DNA of 14,617 bases from Phycisphaerales bacterium UBA7812 (lineage in GTDB: Bacteria; Planctomycetota; Phycisphaerae; Phycisphaerales; UBA1924): contig DLBY01000142.1 of NCBI GenBank assembly GCA_002480345.1, forward strand, positions 28,051-42,667. Reading direction: 5' to 3'. The position numbers and the translations under genes are program-made. The notes below the pieces were generated by a model. The model did not search any database, had not been told where the DNA came from, and saw only the letters and a list, made by a program, of their open reading frames with translations. Positions 13,277 to 14,617 of this stretch are shown here, piece by piece (positions within the stretch are counted from its first letter, which is position 1; each line of letters opens with the position of its first letter).

Positions 13277-13872
13277 CACGCCCCCGCTTTCTCGCTGCCC
13301 TTAGGCGGATGGCTGAGCACCTCGTCGACGAGGCCGTATTCCTTCGCCTCCTCGGCGCTGAAGTACTTGTCGCGTTCCTTGTCCTCGAGGACGCGCTCGT
13401 AGGACTGGCCTGTGTGCTCCGCGATGATCTCGGTGAGCATCTTCTTGCTCTTGATGATCTGCTCGGCCTGGAGGCGGATGTCTTCCGCCTGCCCCGTGAC
13501 GCCCCCGTAGGGCTGGTGGATCATCACCTTCGCGTGGGGCAGGCAGTAGCGCTTGCCCTTCTCGCCCGCGGTCAGCAGCACCGCGGCGCCGGAATAGGCG
13601 CGTCCGATGCAGTAGGTCGCGACGGGGCTGGAGAGGAACCGCATCGTGTCGTAGAGCGCCAGGGTGTCGTCCACCGCGCCGCCGAACGAGTTGATGTAGA
13701 AGTTGATCTCCTGCCCTTTCCGCTGATTCTCCAGATAGAGCATCTGCATCATCACGCGGCTCGCGGACTGGTAGTTGATCTCTCCGACGAGGAAGACGAT
13801 CCGGTTCTCGAGCAGCAGCTCGTCGATCGTCATCTCCCGTGTGCGCTGGTAACTGACTGCTGCGGCTGGCAT
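13276..13872 (-). CDS. clpP: ClpP-family protease subunit, first of the pair, divergent
   Basis: The 198-residue product is a ClpP-family subunit with the triad Ser94 (GRAYSGAA), His119 (MIHQP) and Asp168 (KERDKYFSA) all aligned with E. coli Ser97, His122 and Asp171. It differs from usual ClpP around the active site: NSPGG is NSFGG, the following stretch is AVDDTLALYDTM, and the Ser is flanked by Tyr and Gly instead of Ala and Met. These suggest altered substrate handling. The start is the ATG at 13872, near a GGGGAT sequence; the frame stays open to 14139 but those residues do not resemble ClpP. It is followed by the second clpP with a 1-nt overlap, which implies coupled synthesis of the two subunits in similar amount. 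Confidence 0.9.
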   Translation of the reverse strand: MPAAAVSYQRTREMTIDELLLENRIVFLVGEINYQSASRVMMQMLYLENQRKGQEINFYINSFGGAVDDTLALYDTMRFLSSPVATYCIGRAYSGAAVLLTAGEKGKRYCLPHAKVMIHQPYGGVTGQAEDIRLQAEQIIKSKKMLTEIIAEHTGQSYERVLEDKERDKYFSAEEAKEYGLVDEVLSHPPKGSEKAGA

Positions 13873-13932
13873 GGCATCCCCGTGCTGGGCCCCGGAAAGA
13901 GGCCCGGGTGTCGTGCGGTCCGGAAGTGGGCA

Positions 13933-13950
13933 GCGAGCGGGCCCGCTCGC
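13933..13950. promoter_or_regulatory. 18-nt perfect palindrome upstream of clpP
   Basis: gcgagcgggcccgctcgc is perfectly self-complementary over 18 nt and lies 60 nt before the clpP start, downstream of the candidate -10 box. It could be a repressor operator or an RNA stem in the leader. It does not resemble the CIRCE element. Confidence 0.4.
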
Positions 13951-13998
13951 CTCCCCGGGGCCCGACGGCGGACCCCGCTCCGGGTGGTGATCGGGTCG

Positions 13999-14004
13999 AT
14001 CATA
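13999..14004 (-). promoter_or_regulatory. Possible -10 box of the clpP operon
   Basis: TATGAT on the minus strand matches TATAAT at 5 of 6 positions. No -35 box of TTGACA type is found 16-18 nt upstream; TTGTCT is present but only 11 nt away. The leader to the clpP ATG would be about 120 nt and would include the 18-nt palindrome. Confidence 0.3.
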
Positions 14005-14195
14005 TCCCGCACTGAAGACAAGCCCGGCGCATGCGGCGCCTCCCGCGTCTGGCGGATGCTCTCCGCTGCCCCTAGCATTCGCGATCGTGAGGCCGACCCG
14101 CCCGAACGGGGGCGGCCCTGCTCCGACCCGCATCCCCACGCCGAGGCGGACCGGGCGACGAACGCCCGACCCGCGTTTTCCGAAAGCCTCCTTCC

Positions 14196-14617
14196 GTGCC
14201 GACCGCCGTCATCAGCGACATCCACGGGAACGCCGTCGCCCTCAGGGCCGTCCTCGCCGACATCGAGTCCAAGGGCATCGATCGCATCGTCTGCCTGGGC
14301 GACATCATCGGGTACGGCCCCGACCCGCTCGAGTGCGTCGATCTCGTCAAGGAACGCTGCGCGTGGAGCCTGATGGGCAACCACGACTTCGGCGTGCTCT
14401 ACGAGCCCACCAACTTCAACCCCGGCGCCGAGAGCGCCGCCTATTGGACACGCGACCAGTTCGACAACGAGCCCGACGACGCAATGCGCGACGCGCGGTA
14501 CGACTTCCTCGGTCGCCTCCGCGTCCGTGTCGTCGACGACATGTGCGCCGGGAAGCCCCCGGTGCTGTGCGTGCACGCCTCGCCCCGGCGCCCGATCAAC
14601 GAGTACATCTTCCCCGA
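14196..14617 (+). CDS. Calcineurin-like metallophosphoesterase, 5' part
   Basis: The first 140 residues are present and the gene runs off the window. Metal-site motifs are in the family order: S-D8-I-H10-G-N, then G-D36-I-I-G-Y-G, then G-N62-H63-D, and the later His127 in VCVHASPRRP. This is the compact prokaryotic phosphodiesterase/phosphatase class related to YfcE and diadenosine-tetraphosphatase-like proteins; the substrate is not evident. The start is GTG at 14196, because VPTAVISDIHGN matches the family N-terminus; no Shine-Dalgarno sequence is visible. It is divergent from the clpP operon across a 323-nt gap, and nothing in the sequence links it functionally to ClpP. Confidence 0.87.
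   Translation, partial: MPTAVISDIHGNAVALRAVLADIESKGIDRIVCLGDIIGYGPDPLECVDLVKERCAWSLMGNHDFGVLYEPTNFNPGAESAAYWTRDQFDNEPDDAMRDARYDFLGRLRVRVVDDMCAGKPPVLCVHASPRRPINEYIFP

Larger units (their letters stand above)
13873..14195. other. 323-nt divergent intergenic region between clpP and phosphoesterase
   Basis: No gene is supported here. It holds GC-rich dyads on the clpP side: the 18-nt palindrome at 13933-13950, ccccgggg at 13953-13960, and gggcc/ggccc arms near 13888-13905. A TATGAT hexamer lies at 13999-14004 on the minus strand. On the plus side a TAGCAT-like hexamer occurs near 14074 without a -35 partner. Open frames crossing it are extensions of neighbouring genes. Confidence 0.6.

Overview
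The window looks like chromosomal DNA of a high-GC planctomycete, most likely class Phycisphaerae. The evidence is the G/C-rich third codon positions, a secreted type I sulfatase, paired clpP genes, and two secreted proteins ending in dockerin-like repeats that close with Gly-Cys-Pro, a tail I associate with Phycisphaerae. The lineage call rests on recognition, not on a search. I see no tRNA, rRNA, CRISPR array, insertion sequence or phage gene.

Layout: positions 1-521 (+) hold the 3' part of queC. From 718 to 3996 the minus strand carries, in transcription order, mazG-like pyrophosphohydrolase, sulfatase, rpmF (L32) and plsX. From 4129 to 8868 the plus strand carries fabH, fabD, a proline-rich lipoprotein, fabG and a HAD phosphatase. 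From 8905 to 12375 two minus-strand genes encode secreted dockerin-tailed proteins, one an S1-type protease of 793 residues and one of unknown function. From 12611 to 13872 a translationally coupled pair of clpP genes lies on the minus strand. From 14196 to the end (+) is the start of a metallophosphoesterase.

How the genes fit together: rpmF, plsX, fabH, fabD and fabG are the familiar bacterial fatty-acid and phospholipid synthesis cluster, but here it is split into two oppositely oriented halves. The sulfatase and mazG genes sit between the halves, and a lipoprotein gene is inserted between fabD and fabG. No acpP follows fabG; a HAD hydrolase does. The two dockerin proteins form a small secretion-related block, bounded by two good rho-independent terminators (9928-9958 and 12552-12578).

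The points most worth a second look are: a 35-nt hairpin-forming element present twice in opposite orientation (31 of 35 positions identical) after queC and fabH; a ClpP pair in which one subunit has Asn where the catalytic Asp should be; dockerin-like tails, three of whose four loops have lost Ca-ligand positions; -10-like hexamers placed 6-7 nt before the fabD and mazG start codons, suggesting leaderless messages; and perfect palindromes upstream of clpP and of the protease gene. I did not find a clearly new multi-gene system; the dockerin pair and the interrupted fab cluster are the nearest candidates.
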